A DNA stretch of 64,000 bases, from positions 62,001-126,000 of the forward strand of contig JAJLPB010000008.1 of NCBI GenBank assembly GCA_025548565.1, given 5' to 3'. Each line of letters opens with the position of its first letter. The stretch's first letter is position 1. This stretch comes from Rugamonas sp. A1-17 (GTDB lineage: Bacteria > Pseudomonadota > Gammaproteobacteria > Burkholderiales > Burkholderiaceae_D). The translations under genes and the position numbers were made by a program. The notes under the pieces are model-generated. The model was not told the DNA's origin, made no database searches, and saw only the letters and a program-made list of their open reading frames with translations. Of this stretch, positions 43,500 through 52,128 are shown in pieces.

Positions 43500-44681
43500 T
43501 TAAGCCTTGTTGGGGAAGAGCGGCGGGTTGTATTCCGCCGACAGGTCGAAGTCGTGGATCTCGTCGAGGACATCGGCGGCCAGCATCGGCGACACCGTCT
43601 CCTGCGATTCGAGCGTCATCGCTGCGACCTTCAGGCCGCGGCGGCAGGCCAGCGTCAGGTCCTGGCTGCCCTGGTACAGCGACCAGCAGACGGCGGCCGA
43701 GAAGGCGTCGCCGGCGCCGGTCACGTCGACCACCTCCACCTGGTGCGCGGCCAGCCAAACCAGTTCGCCGTCGCGGGTGTGGAACACGCCCTGGCTGCCG
43801 CAGGTGACGATGACGTCCTGCGCGCCCTGGGCCTGCATTTCGCGGCAGGCGGCGCGCACGTCGGCCTCGGTCGGCAGCGCGCGGCCGGCGCGGGTTTCCA
43901 GCTCGCCGCGATTGAGGATCAGCAGGCGCAGGCCGCGCAGGTCGGCCGGCAGGCGCGCCATCTTCGGCTGCGACACCGCCACGATCACCAGCGGCACGTT
44001 GTCGGCGCGGGCGCTGGCCAGCAGCAGGGCGATGCTGTCGGCCGGCAGGTTCAGGTCGACCACCGTCATCGCGGCGGCGGAGCGCTGCGGCTGGCGGCTG
44101 GCCAGGTAGTCCGGCGAGATGCGGTCGTACAGCGCCATGTCGGCCAGTGCCACCACCAGTTCACCGTCGTCGTCGAGGATGGCGGTGTAGGTGCCGGTCT
44201 GCGTGTCCGGCAGCTTGAGCGTGCCGCGCGTGTCGATGCCGGCGGCTTCGGCGTGGTCCTGCAGGCCGCGGCCGGCGACGTCGTCGCCCAGGGCGGTCAG
44301 CAGCGCGGTCGGTAAGTTGAGGCGCGACAGGTTCTCGGCGATGTTGCGCGCCACGCCGCCGAACACTTCCTCGGCGGTGGCGGGATTGGAGGTGCCCAGC
44401 TGCATGGTGGCGATGGTGCGCAGCTTGCGGTCCAGGTTGGCGGCGCCGATGCACATCACCGGGCGCTTGTCGGGCAGCACGTAGGCGCGGCCCAGCAGGC
44501 GCCGTTCGCGGATCAGGCCGGCGATGTGGCCGGCCACGGCGGAGCGCGACAGGCGCAGTTCCACCGCCAGATCCTGCTGGGAGATGAAGGGATTGGCGCG
44601 GATCAGCGCATAGAGCTGGTCCTTTTTGGAGGAATCGGTCACGGGGTGCTCGCTAAAACATTTGTTCATCATGATAAACAT
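43500..44681 (-). CDS. psuK: Pseudouridine kinase with N-terminal winged helix (PfkB family)
   Basis: Phosphorylates pseudouridine for PsuG. The 393-residue protein has an N-terminal winged-helix segment (LYALIRANPFISQQDLAVEL, then LSRSAVAGHI). A PfkB/ribokinase domain follows with GGVARNIAENL (sugar binding) and the DVTGAGDAFSA anion-hole/catalytic motif. The start is unsure: 44681, 44672, 44669 (ATG) or 44642 (GTG) are all in frame without good ribosome sites. The 44681 start would place coding sequence over a repeat that looks regulatory. The DNA-binding part suggests the kinase also controls its own operon. Confidence 0.9.
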   Translation of the reverse strand: MFIMMNKCFSEHPVTDSSKKDQLYALIRANPFISQQDLAVELRLSRSAVAGHIAGLIRERRLLGRAYVLPDKRPVMCIGAANLDRKLRTIATMQLGTSNPATAEEVFGGVARNIAENLSRLNLPTALLTALGDDVAGRGLQDHAEAAGIDTRGTLKLPDTQTGTYTAILDDDGELVVALADMALYDRISPDYLASRQPQRSAAAMTVVDLNLPADSIALLLASARADNVPLVIVAVSQPKMARLPADLRGLRLLILNRGELETRAGRALPTEADVRAACREMQAQGAQDVIVTCGSQGVFHTRDGELVWLAAHQVEVVDVTGAGDAFSAAVCWSLYQGSQDLTLACRRGLKVAAMTLESQETVSPMLAADVLDEIHDFDLSAEYNPPLFPNKA

Positions 44682-44685
44682 TTGT
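44656..44685. promoter_or_regulatory. Direct repeat with central palindrome at the psuK start
   Basis: AAACATTTGT occurs at 44656-44665 and again at 44676-44685, 20 bp apart (about two helical turns), with the palindrome ATCATGAT (44668-44675) between. The position at the 5' end of psuK suits an operator, possibly for the winged-helix part of PsuK itself. Confidence 0.5.
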
Positions 44686-44742
44686 CCAAATCAAGTCAAT
44701 CGCGCACTGCGGCTAAGTTTGCCTTGTTTTATAATACCCTTG

Positions 44743-44812
44743 ATTTATATCGCTTTAGTATAAATGCTGAAGAAAAATGGTATTTGCCATACATATGGAC
44801 GATGATGCATAG
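44743..44812 (+). promoter_or_regulatory. Element B: conserved 70-bp element before xapA
   Basis: Perfect arms ATTTATA (44743-44749) and TATAAAT (44759-44765) surround TCGCTTTAG. GTATTTG follows at 44780-44786 and TGATGCATAG at 44803-44812. All blocks match the element at 11399-11467 in order and spacing. A TATAAT box at 44730-44735 lies just upstream, so the palindrome would cover the transcription start. It ends 41 bp before xapA. It is probably an operator for the nucleoside operon. Confidence 0.62.
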
Positions 44813-44853
44813 TGTCAGCTTCCCCAGCCACAACAGAAAAACAGAGGATAACC

Positions 44854-45693
44854 ATGTCTAATAATTCCCCATTCCAGGCAGCCGACATCATTCGCGCCCG
44901 TGTCCCTGCGGGCTTCAAGCCGCGCATCGCCATGATTCTGGGTTCCGGCCTGGGCGTGCTGGCGGAAAAAATGACCGACGCGGTCACCATCAGCTTCAAC
45001 GAACTGCCAGGCTTCCCGATCAGCACCGTGCACGGCCACGCCGGCGAACTGGTGATCGGTACCCTGTCGGGCGTGTCGGTGGTGTGCATGAAGGGCCGCG
45101 GCCACGTCTACGAAGGCTATGGCCTGGGCGTGATGACCAGCGCCGTGCGCACCATGAAACTGCTGGGCTGCGAGATGCTGTTCGTGACCAACGCCGCGGG
45201 TTCGCTGCGCACCGAAGTCGACGCCGGCTCGCTGGTGGCGCTGACCGACCATATCAACTACCTGCCGGGCACCCCGATGATGGGTCCTAACGACGAGCGT
45301 TTCGGCCCGCGCTTCTTCAGCATGGCCAACGCCTACGACGCCGACCTGCGCGCGCTGCTGCACGCTTCGGCCAAGGAGAAGAACGTCACCCTGCACGAAG
45401 GCGTGTACATCGCCTACGCCGGTCCCAACTTCGAGACCCCTGCGGAAATCCGCGCCTTCAAGACGCTGGGCGCGGACGTGGTTGGCATGTCGGTGGTGCC
45501 GGAAGTGGTGTCGGCCCGTCACTGCGGCCTGAAAGTGGTCGGCGTGTCGGCCATCACCAACCTGGCCGAAGGCTTGTCGCCGTTCCCGCTGTCGCACGAG
45601 CAGACGCTGAAATACGCGGCCGTCGCGGCGACCTCGCTGATTGAAGTGATCCTGGGCTTCCTGGCCAACGTGGCCAAAACGCCGCAGGCGTAA
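44854..45693 (+). CDS. xapA: Purine nucleoside phosphorylase (xanthosine phosphorylase type)
   Basis: Phosphorolyses inosine, guanosine or xanthosine to base plus (deoxy)ribose 1-phosphate. The chosen ATG follows AGAGGATAACC and gives 279 residues. Trimeric PNP motifs are AMILGSGLGVLAEK, LPGFPISTVHGHAGEL, CMKGRGHVYEGYG, VTNAAGSLR, YAGPNFETPAEIR and VVGMSVVPEVVSARHC; these follow E. coli XapA closely as I remember it. It is first gene of the xapA-deoB-deoC-ALDH-deoA-cdd run. Freed bases could go to guaD/xdhAB. Confidence 0.95.
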   Translation: MSNNSPFQAADIIRARVPAGFKPRIAMILGSGLGVLAEKMTDAVTISFNELPGFPISTVHGHAGELVIGTLSGVSVVCMKGRGHVYEGYGLGVMTSAVRTMKLLGCEMLFVTNAAGSLRTEVDAGSLVALTDHINYLPGTPMMGPNDERFGPRFFSMANAYDADLRALLHASAKEKNVTLHEGVYIAYAGPNFETPAEIRAFKTLGADVVGMSVVPEVVSARHCGLKVVGVSAITNLAEGLSPFPLSHEQTLKYAAVAATSLIEVILGFLANVAKTPQA

Positions 45694-45701
45694 GATTCCC
45701 G

Positions 45702-45725
45702 AGGGGCGGCCGAATGTCCGCCCCT
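45702..45725 (+). other. Intercistronic hairpin between xapA and deoB
   Basis: AGGGGCGG (45702-45709) and CCGCCCCT (45718-45725) form perfect 8-bp arms with an 8-base loop, followed by TCTGCTTTAT and the deoB ribosome site AGGAG. It resembles a partial terminator within an operon, or an mRNA processing/stability element. A similar hairpin followed by a like tail precedes deoA. Confidence 0.55.
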
Positions 45726-45749
45726 TCTGCTTTATAGGAGTTCGAAATT

Positions 45750-46943
45750 ATGAAACGCGCATTTATCCTCTTGCTCGATTCGTTTGGTTTGGGCGCCACG
45801 CCCGATGCCGCGAAGTACAACGACGTCGGCGCCAATACCTTCGGCCACATCGCCGAGTGGGCCGCCAAAAGCGGCAAGCCGATGTCGCTGCCGACCATGG
45901 AAAAACTGGGCCTGGCCGCTGCCGCCCATACCGCCAGCGGCCAGTGGGCCGCCGGCTTCGAACAGCGCGAAGGCTTCACCGCCGCCTACGGCGCCGCGCG
46001 CGAACGCTCGACCGGCAAGGACACGCAGTCCGGCCACTGGGAAATCGCCGGCGTGCCGGTGGAATTCGACTGGGGCTACTTCCCGAAGACCGTGCCGTCG
46101 TTCCCGGCCGAGCTGACCGCCAAGCTGCAGGAACTGGCCGGCGTGCCAGGCTTCCTGGGCGATTGCCACGCGTCGGGCACGGAGATCATCAACAAGCACG
46201 GCGACGAGCATGTCGCCAGCGGCAAGCCTATCATCTACACCTCCGCCGACTCGGTGCTGCAGATCGCCGCGCACGAGGAATCGTTCGGCCTGGAGCGCCT
46301 GTATGAAATCTGCGAGATCGCCTTCAAGCTGGTCGAGCCATACAACATCGGCCGCGTGATCGCGCGTCCGTTCGTGGGCGCCAACGGCACCTACACCCGC
46401 ACCACCAACCGCCACGACTACGCGGTCGCGCCGCCGGCGCCCACTCTGCTGGACCACGTGAAGAACGACGGCGGCGAAGTCATCGCCCTCGGCAAAATCA
46501 GCGACATCTTCGCGACCCAGGGCGTTTCGCGCGTGGTCAAGGGCAAGGACAACATGGCGCTGTTCGACGCGCTGCTGAAGGTGGAAGAGGAGGCCGGCGA
46601 CAAGTCGCTGACGTTCGTGAACTTCGTCGACTTCGACCAGGCCTTCGGCCACCGCCGCGACGTGACCGGTTATTCGAACGCGCTGCACGAGATGGATGCG
46701 CGCCTGCCGGAGTTCATCGCCAAGCTGAAAGAGGGCGACCTGGTGGTGATCACCGCCGACCATGGCTGCGATCCGACCTGGCCGGGCTCCGACCACACCC
46801 GCGAACATATTCCGATGATCTTCTTCGGCCCGGGCGTGAAGGCGCAGCAGCTGCCGATCTCCGAAACCTTCTCCGACATCGGCCAGACGCTGGCCCATCA
46901 CCTCGGCGTCAAACCACTTTCCCACGGAAGCAACCTGTTATGA
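45750..46943 (+). CDS. deoB: Phosphopentomutase
   Basis: Interconverts (deoxy)ribose 1-phosphate and 5-phosphate. The 397-residue alkaline-phosphatase-superfamily enzyme has metal-ligand segments LLDSFGLGATPDA at the N-terminus, GKDTQSGHWE in the middle and ITADHGCDPTWPGSDHTRE near the C-terminus. The start follows AGGAG with a 9-base spacer. Its stop overlaps the deoC start by 4 bases. It links the phosphorylases XapA and DeoA to DeoC. Confidence 0.97.
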   Translation: MKRAFILLLDSFGLGATPDAAKYNDVGANTFGHIAEWAAKSGKPMSLPTMEKLGLAAAAHTASGQWAAGFEQREGFTAAYGAARERSTGKDTQSGHWEIAGVPVEFDWGYFPKTVPSFPAELTAKLQELAGVPGFLGDCHASGTEIINKHGDEHVASGKPIIYTSADSVLQIAAHEESFGLERLYEICEIAFKLVEPYNIGRVIARPFVGANGTYTRTTNRHDYAVAPPAPTLLDHVKNDGGEVIALGKISDIFATQGVSRVVKGKDNMALFDALLKVEEEAGDKSLTFVNFVDFDQAFGHRRDVTGYSNALHEMDARLPEFIAKLKEGDLVVITADHGCDPTWPGSDHTREHIPMIFFGPGVKAQQLPISETFSDIGQTLAHHLGVKPLSHGSNLL

Positions 46944-47902
46944 GCATCGTCACGGATTTCAAGCGCAACGAAGCGGTCCCGCTGGACCTGGGCTGGATTA
47001 ACCACATCCACATCAACAAGAGCGCGGCCGACCGCCGCGCCGCCAGCCTGGCGAACCGCCGCACGGTGAAGAAGGAATATCAGGCCGCATGGCTGGTCAA
47101 GGCCATCGGCCTGATCGACCTGACCACGCTGTCCGGCGACGACACGCCGGGCCGCGTCGAGCGCCTGTGCATGAAGGCCATGCGTCCGCTGCGTTCGGAC
47201 CTGGTCGAGGCCATGGGCCTGCAGGACTACAAGCTGACCACCGGCGCCGTCTGCGTGTACCACGAGATGATCAAGCCGGCGGTGCAGGTGCTGCAAGGCC
47301 GCCTGCCTATCGCCGCCGTGTCGACCGGTTTCCCCGCTGGCCTGACCAGCATGGAAACCAAGGTGCGCGAGATCGAATTGTCGGTGGCCGCCGGTGCGAC
47401 CGAGATCGACATCGTCATCACCCGCCAGCACGTTTTGACGGGCAACTGGCAAGCGCTGTACGACGAGATGCTGGCCTACCGCAAGGCTTGCGGCGAAGCG
47501 CACGTCAAGGCGATCCTGGCGACCGGTGAACTGGTCACGCTGGAAAACGTGGCCAAGGCCTCGTGGGTCTGCATGATGGCCGGCGCGGACTTCATCAAGA
47601 CCTCCACCGGCAAGGAGCCGGTCAACGCGACGATCCCGGTATCGCTGACGATGGTGCGCGCGATCCGCGACTACCACGAGCAGACCGGCTTCAAGATCGG
47701 CTACAAGCCTGCGGGCGGCGTGGGCACGGCCAAGGCCGCGCTGCAGTACTTGTCGCTGATGAAGGAAGAACTGGGCAACGAGTGGCTGGAGCCGCACCTG
47801 TTCCGTATCGGCGCATCGAGCCTGCTGACCGACATCGAACGCCAGCTTGAGCACTATGTGACCGGCAACTACTCCGCCGCACACCGCCACGCGCAACCAT
47901 AA
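46940..47902 (+). CDS. deoC: Deoxyribose-phosphate aldolase
   Basis: Splits 2-deoxyribose 5-phosphate into glyceraldehyde 3-phosphate and acetaldehyde. The 320-residue protein is longer than the short bacterial DeoC (about 220-260) because of an N-terminal extension of roughly 60 residues. The catalytic Schiff-base lysine is in GADFIKTSTGK and the second lysine in YKPAGGVG. It is translationally coupled to deoB (ATGA). The acetaldehyde formed is the obvious substrate for the dehydrogenase encoded 14 bp downstream. Confidence 0.95.
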   Translation: MSIVTDFKRNEAVPLDLGWINHIHINKSAADRRAASLANRRTVKKEYQAAWLVKAIGLIDLTTLSGDDTPGRVERLCMKAMRPLRSDLVEAMGLQDYKLTTGAVCVYHEMIKPAVQVLQGRLPIAAVSTGFPAGLTSMETKVREIELSVAAGATEIDIVITRQHVLTGNWQALYDEMLAYRKACGEAHVKAILATGELVTLENVAKASWVCMMAGADFIKTSTGKEPVNATIPVSLTMVRAIRDYHEQTGFKIGYKPAGGVGTAKAALQYLSLMKEELGNEWLEPHLFRIGASSLLTDIERQLEHYVTGNYSAAHRHAQP

Positions 47903-47916
47903 GAACGGAATACGTC

Positions 47917-50301
47917 ATGCCTTCAATTAAAGAGATCCTGAATACCATGGAATACGGCCCAGCACCGGAAAGCACGAAAGAAGCGCAAGCGTGGCTGGAG
48001 CAGCATGGCCGCACCTTCGGCCTGTTCATCGACAACCAGTGGAGCGAGCCGGGCGAGTTGTTCGCCTCGACCAACCCTGCCGATGCCGCCAAGCTGGCCG
48101 ACCTGACGCAAGCCACCGGCAGCGACGTCGATCGCGCCGTGGCGGCCGCTCGCGCGGCGCAACCGGGCTGGCAGGCGCTGGGCGGCCATGGTCGCGCAAA
48201 GGTCATGTACTCGCTGGCGCGCCTCATGCAGAAGCACGCGCGCCTGTTCGCCGTGCTGGAGACGCTGGACAACGGCAAGACCATCCGCGAAACCCGCGAC
48301 GTCGACCTGCCGCTGGTGGCGCGTCATTTCTACTACCACGCCGGCTGGGCGCAACTGCAGGCTGAGGAATTCGCGGACTACCGCGCCGTCGGCGTGGTCG
48401 GCCAGATCGTGCCGTGGAATTTCCCGCTGCTGATGCTGTCCTGGAAAATCGCACCGGCCATGGCCGCCGGTAACACCATCGTCTTCAAGCCTGCCGAGTT
48501 CACGTCGCTGACCGCGATGCTGTTCGCCGAGATCTGCGTGCAGGCCGGCGTGCCTGCCGGCGTGGTCAACATCGTCACCGGCGACGGCCGCGTGGGCGAA
48601 GCCATCGTCAACCATCCAGGCATCGACAAGCTGGCCTTCACCGGCTCGACCGAAGTGGGCCGCTTGATTCGCATCGCCACCGCCGGCAGCGGCAAGAAGC
48701 TGTCGCTGGAACTGGGCGGCAAATCGCCGTTCATCGTCTTCGACGACGCCGACCTGGATGCCGCCGTTGAAGGCCTGGTCGATTCGATCTGGTTCAATCA
48801 AGGGCAGGTATGCTGCGCGGGTTCGCGCCTGCTGGTGCAGGAATCGGTGCAGGACAAGTTCCTGGCCAAGCTGCGCGCCCGCATGGACAAGCTGACCCTC
48901 GGTTCGCCGCTGGACAAGTCGATGGACATCGGCGCCCTGGTCGATCCGGTGCAGCGGCAGCGCATCGCCGGCCTGGTGGAATCTGCCCGCGCCGAAGGCT
49001 GCGACGTCTATCAGCCTGCGTGCGACATCCCGGCCAACGGCTCGTGGTTCCCGCCAACGCTGATCACCGGCGCCTCGACTTCCGCCGCCGTGGCCCAGGC
49101 CGAGATCTTCGGACCTGTGCTGGTGGCGATGAGCTTCCGCACTCCGCCGGAAGCCGTGCAACTGGCGAACAACACCGTCTACGGCCTGGCCGCCTGCGTC
49201 TGGACCGAGAACATCTCGCTGGCGCTGGACGTCGCGCCACAGATCAAGGCCGGCGTGGTGTGGATTAACACCGCCAACCAGTTCGACGCCGCTTGCGGCT
49301 TCGGCGGCTACCGCGAATCCGGCTTTGGCCGTGAAGGCGGCCGCGAAGGCATGTACGAATATCTGACCGCGAAATCGGAAGACGCGCGTCCGGCGGCGCC
49401 TGTCGTTGAAGCCAAGGCCAAGGCGAAAGCCGCGGCGCCGGCAGCAGGGGGCGCGTTCGCCATCGACCGCACCGCCAAGTTGTACATCGGCGGCAAGCAG
49501 GCCCGCCCCGACGGCGCCTACAGCCGCGCCATCCACGGCGCCGACGGTTCCTTCATCGCCGAAGTCGGCGAAGGCAACCGCAAGGACATCCGCAACGCGG
49601 TGGAAGCGGCGCACAAGGCCGGCGGCTGGGCGAAAGCCACCTCGCACAACCGCGCGCAGGTGCTGTACTACATCGCCGAGAACCTGGCCGCGCGCGGCGA
49701 GGAATTCGCCGCTCGCATCGCCGCGATGACCGGTTCCAAGAACGCGGAAAAGGAAGTGCAGGCTTCGATCGAGCGCCTGTTCTACTACGCGGCATGGGCC
49801 GACAAGTACGACGGCCTGGCGCACCAGCCGCCGATGCACGGCATCACCGTGGCGCTGAACGAACCGGTCGGCGTGATCGGCATCGTCTGCCCGAACGAGG
49901 CACCGCTGCTGGGCTTCATCTCGCTGGTGGCGCCGGCTATCGCGCTGGGCAACCGCGTGGTGGTGGTGCCGTCGGAAGCGCATCCGCTGTCGGCCACCGA
50001 TCTGTATCAGGTGCTCGATACGTCGGACCTGCCGGACGGCGTGGTCAACATCGTCACCGGTTCGGCGGACGAACTGGCGCGCACGCTGGCGACGCACTCG
50101 GACATCGACGCGGTATGGCGTCATGACGGTTCGGCCGAAGGTTGCGCGGAAGTGGAGCGCCTGTCGGCTGCTTCGCTCAAGCGCACCTGGGTCGGCGGCG
50201 CGAAAGGGCGCGACTGGTATAGTACCGCTCAAAGCGGCGGCCGCGCGGTACTGGCGCACGCCTCGCAAGTCAAGAACGTCTGGATTCCATACGGCGTTTA
50301 A
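47917..50301 (+). CDS. Two-domain aldehyde dehydrogenase, ALDH16-like
   Basis: NAD(P)-dependent aldehyde dehydrogenase of 794 residues. Domain 1 (about 1-490) is complete: FVGQIVPWNFPLLML for cofactor binding, Glu265 in LELGGKS and catalytic Cys299 in GQVCCAG. An Ala/Lys-rich linker (about 493-512) leads to domain 2 (513-794), which has ALDH-like segments (VGVIGIVCPNEAPLLGF) but no catalytic Cys or LELGGK motif. This active-plus-degenerate layout is that of bacterial ALDH16 proteins. Its place directly after deoC suggests oxidation of acetaldehyde to acetate, which is inference. Confidence 0.9.
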   Translation: MPSIKEILNTMEYGPAPESTKEAQAWLEQHGRTFGLFIDNQWSEPGELFASTNPADAAKLADLTQATGSDVDRAVAAARAAQPGWQALGGHGRAKVMYSLARLMQKHARLFAVLETLDNGKTIRETRDVDLPLVARHFYYHAGWAQLQAEEFADYRAVGVVGQIVPWNFPLLMLSWKIAPAMAAGNTIVFKPAEFTSLTAMLFAEICVQAGVPAGVVNIVTGDGRVGEAIVNHPGIDKLAFTGSTEVGRLIRIATAGSGKKLSLELGGKSPFIVFDDADLDAAVEGLVDSIWFNQGQVCCAGSRLLVQESVQDKFLAKLRARMDKLTLGSPLDKSMDIGALVDPVQRQRIAGLVESARAEGCDVYQPACDIPANGSWFPPTLITGASTSAAVAQAEIFGPVLVAMSFRTPPEAVQLANNTVYGLAACVWTENISLALDVAPQIKAGVVWINTANQFDAACGFGGYRESGFGREGGREGMYEYLTAKSEDARPAAPVVEAKAKAKAAAPAAGGAFAIDRTAKLYIGGKQARPDGAYSRAIHGADGSFIAEVGEGNRKDIRNAVEAAHKAGGWAKATSHNRAQVLYYIAENLAARGEEFAARIAAMTGSKNAEKEVQASIERLFYYAAWADKYDGLAHQPPMHGITVALNEPVGVIGIVCPNEAPLLGFISLVAPAIALGNRVVVVPSEAHPLSATDLYQVLDTSDLPDGVVNIVTGSADELARTLATHSDIDAVWRHDGSAEGCAEVERLSAASLKRTWVGGAKGRDWYSTAQSGGRAVLAHASQVKNVWIPYGV

Positions 50302-50319
50302 CTAAACATCCGGTATGAC

Positions 50320-50341
50320 GGGCGGGTCTGCGGACCCGCCC
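50320..50341 (+). other. Intercistronic hairpin between the ALDH gene and deoA
   Basis: GGGCGGGTC (50320-50328) and GACCCGCCC (50333-50341) form perfect 9-bp arms with a TGCG loop, followed by TTGTGCTTT. It has a terminator-like shape but a weak T-tract, and downstream genes continue the same pathway. Partial termination or RNA stabilisation is likely. Confidence 0.6.
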
Positions 50342-50381
50342 TTGTGCTTTCAACACCAATAAATTCAAAGCGGAGAATTCC

Positions 50382-51704
50382 ATGTTTTTACCTCAAGAGA
50401 TCATTCGCAAAAAGCGTGACGGCGGCGTCCTGTCCGCTGAAGAGATCCAGTTCTTCGTCGGCGGCATCACCTCCAACCGCGTCACCGAAGGCCAGATCGC
50501 GGCCCTGGCGATGGCGGTCTTCTTCAACGACATGACCATGGACGAACGCGTCGCCTTCACGCTGGCGATGCGCGATTCCGGCGAAGTGCTGGACTGGCGC
50601 TCGCTGGACCTGCCTGGCCCGGTGGTCGACAAGCACTCGACCGGCGGCGTGGGCGACGTGGTCTCGCTGCTGCTCGGCCCCATGGTCGCGGCCTGCGGCG
50701 GCTTCGTGCCGATGATCTCCGGCCGTGGCCTGGGCCACACCGGCGGCACGTTGGACAAGTTCGACTCCATCCCCGGCTACACCACCGTGCCGACCAATGA
50801 GCTGTTCCGCAAAGTGGTCAAGGAAGTCGGCGTCGCCATCATCGGCCAGACCTCGTCGCTGGCGCCTTCGGACAAGATCTTCTACGGCGTGCGCGACGTG
50901 ACCGCCACCGTGGAATCGGTCGCCATGATCACCGGCTCCATCCTGTCGAAGAAGCTGTCGGCGGGCCTGGACGCGCTGGCGATGGACGTTAAAGTGGGCA
51001 GCGGCGCCTTCATGCCGACCTACGACAAATCGGTCGAACTGGCGGACAGCATCGTCAAGGTCGGCAACGGCGCCGGCATGATGACCTCGGCCATCCTGAC
51101 GGACATGAACGAATCGCTGGCGCCATACGCCGGCAACGCGCTGGAAGTACGCGGCGCGATGGACTACCTGACCGGCAAATCGCGTCCGGCGCGCCTGCAC
51201 GAAGTGACGATGGCGCTGTGCGCCGAGATGCTGGTGCTGGGCAAACTGGCCGCCACCGAAGAAGAAGCGCGCACCAAGCTGCAGGCATCGCTGGACAGCG
51301 GCGAAGCGGCCGAGCGCTTCTCGCGCATGGTGGTGGCGCTGGGCGGTCCGGCCGACCTGATGGCAAATCCGGACAAGTACCTGGAGCGTTCCCCTATCGT
51401 CGTTCCGGCGCCCGCGCTGGTCTCCGGCTACGCCTCGACCGCCAATTGCCGCGACATTGGCTTGGCCGTGGTGAGCCTGGGTGGTGGCCGCCGCCGCGCT
51501 GCCGATCCGATCGACTTCGCTGTTGGCTTGACCGAGCTGGTTGGCCTGGGCGACAAGATCGAAGCCGGCCAGCCGCTGGCGATGGTGCACGCGCGCACGC
51601 AGGAAGCCGCCGAGCAGGCGATCCGCGAAATCCAGGCGGCCTACCAGATCGCCGACGCCGCACCGGTTGCGAATCCGGTCATCTACCGCACGATTCGTCC
51701 TTGA
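50382..51704 (+). CDS. deoA: Thymidine phosphorylase
   Basis: Phosphorolyses thymidine and deoxyuridine to base and deoxyribose 1-phosphate, which DeoB and DeoC then process. The 440-residue enzyme has the pyrimidine nucleoside phosphorylase motifs DKHSTGGVGDVVSLLLGP and SGRGLGHTGGTLDKFDSIPG (phosphate binding). KLSAGLDALAMDVKVGSGAFM follows in the alpha/beta domain. The start follows GCGGAGAATTCC. cdd starts 14 bp after its stop. Confidence 0.97.
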   Translation: MFLPQEIIRKKRDGGVLSAEEIQFFVGGITSNRVTEGQIAALAMAVFFNDMTMDERVAFTLAMRDSGEVLDWRSLDLPGPVVDKHSTGGVGDVVSLLLGPMVAACGGFVPMISGRGLGHTGGTLDKFDSIPGYTTVPTNELFRKVVKEVGVAIIGQTSSLAPSDKIFYGVRDVTATVESVAMITGSILSKKLSAGLDALAMDVKVGSGAFMPTYDKSVELADSIVKVGNGAGMMTSAILTDMNESLAPYAGNALEVRGAMDYLTGKSRPARLHEVTMALCAEMLVLGKLAATEEEARTKLQASLDSGEAAERFSRMVVALGGPADLMANPDKYLERSPIVVPAPALVSGYASTANCRDIGLAVVSLGGGRRRAADPIDFAVGLTELVGLGDKIEAGQPLAMVHARTQEAAEQAIREIQAAYQIADAAPVANPVIYRTIRP

Positions 51705-51718
51705 TCGGGGAGCCCGCA

Positions 51719-52126
51719 ATGAACAAACAGGAATTGATCGCCGAAGCCGCCGCCGCGCGCCTGAAGGCTTACACGCCGTACTCCAACTTCAAGGTCGGCG
51801 CTGCGCTGCTGACCAACGACGGCAAGGTCTTCCACGGCTGTAACGTGGAAAACGCTTCCTATGGCCTGTGCAACTGCGCGGAGCGCACCGCTTTCTTCAG
51901 CGCTTTCGCGCACGGCTACAAGCCGGGCGATTTTTCGCAACTGGTCGTCATCGGCGAAACCGACGGTCCTATCGCGCCGTGCGGCGCTTGCCGCCAGGTG
52001 GTGCTGGAGTTGGGCGGCAACGAACTGCCGGTGCTGCTGACCAACCTCAAAGGCGACATCTACGAAACCACGGCGGCCGAACAACTGCCGAACGCCTTCG
52101 GCGGTGCCGATTTGAAGAAGAAGTAA
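51719..52126 (+). CDS. cdd: Cytidine deaminase
   Basis: Zinc enzyme deaminating cytidine and deoxycytidine to uridine and deoxyuridine, the latter a DeoA substrate. The 135-residue tetramer-type Cdd has the catalytic CAE motif in NCAERTAF and the zinc cysteines in PCGACRQ, with substrate-binding NVENASYG. The ATG at 51719 follows GGGGAG; the frame upstream overlaps deoA and is spurious. The next gene starts 3 bases after its stop. Confidence 0.96.
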   Translation: MNKQELIAEAAAARLKAYTPYSNFKVGAALLTNDGKVFHGCNVENASYGLCNCAERTAFFSAFAHGYKPGDFSQLVVIGETDGPIAPCGACRQVVLELGGNELPVLLTNLKGDIYETTAAEQLPNAFGGADLKKK

Positions 52127-52128
52127 GC

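Noticed and set aside
48224..50301. Fusion error or assembly join in the 794-residue aldehyde dehydrogenase
   Set aside because: The active plus degenerate two-domain layout is a known ALDH16 architecture and the frame is uninterrupted with a typical linker.
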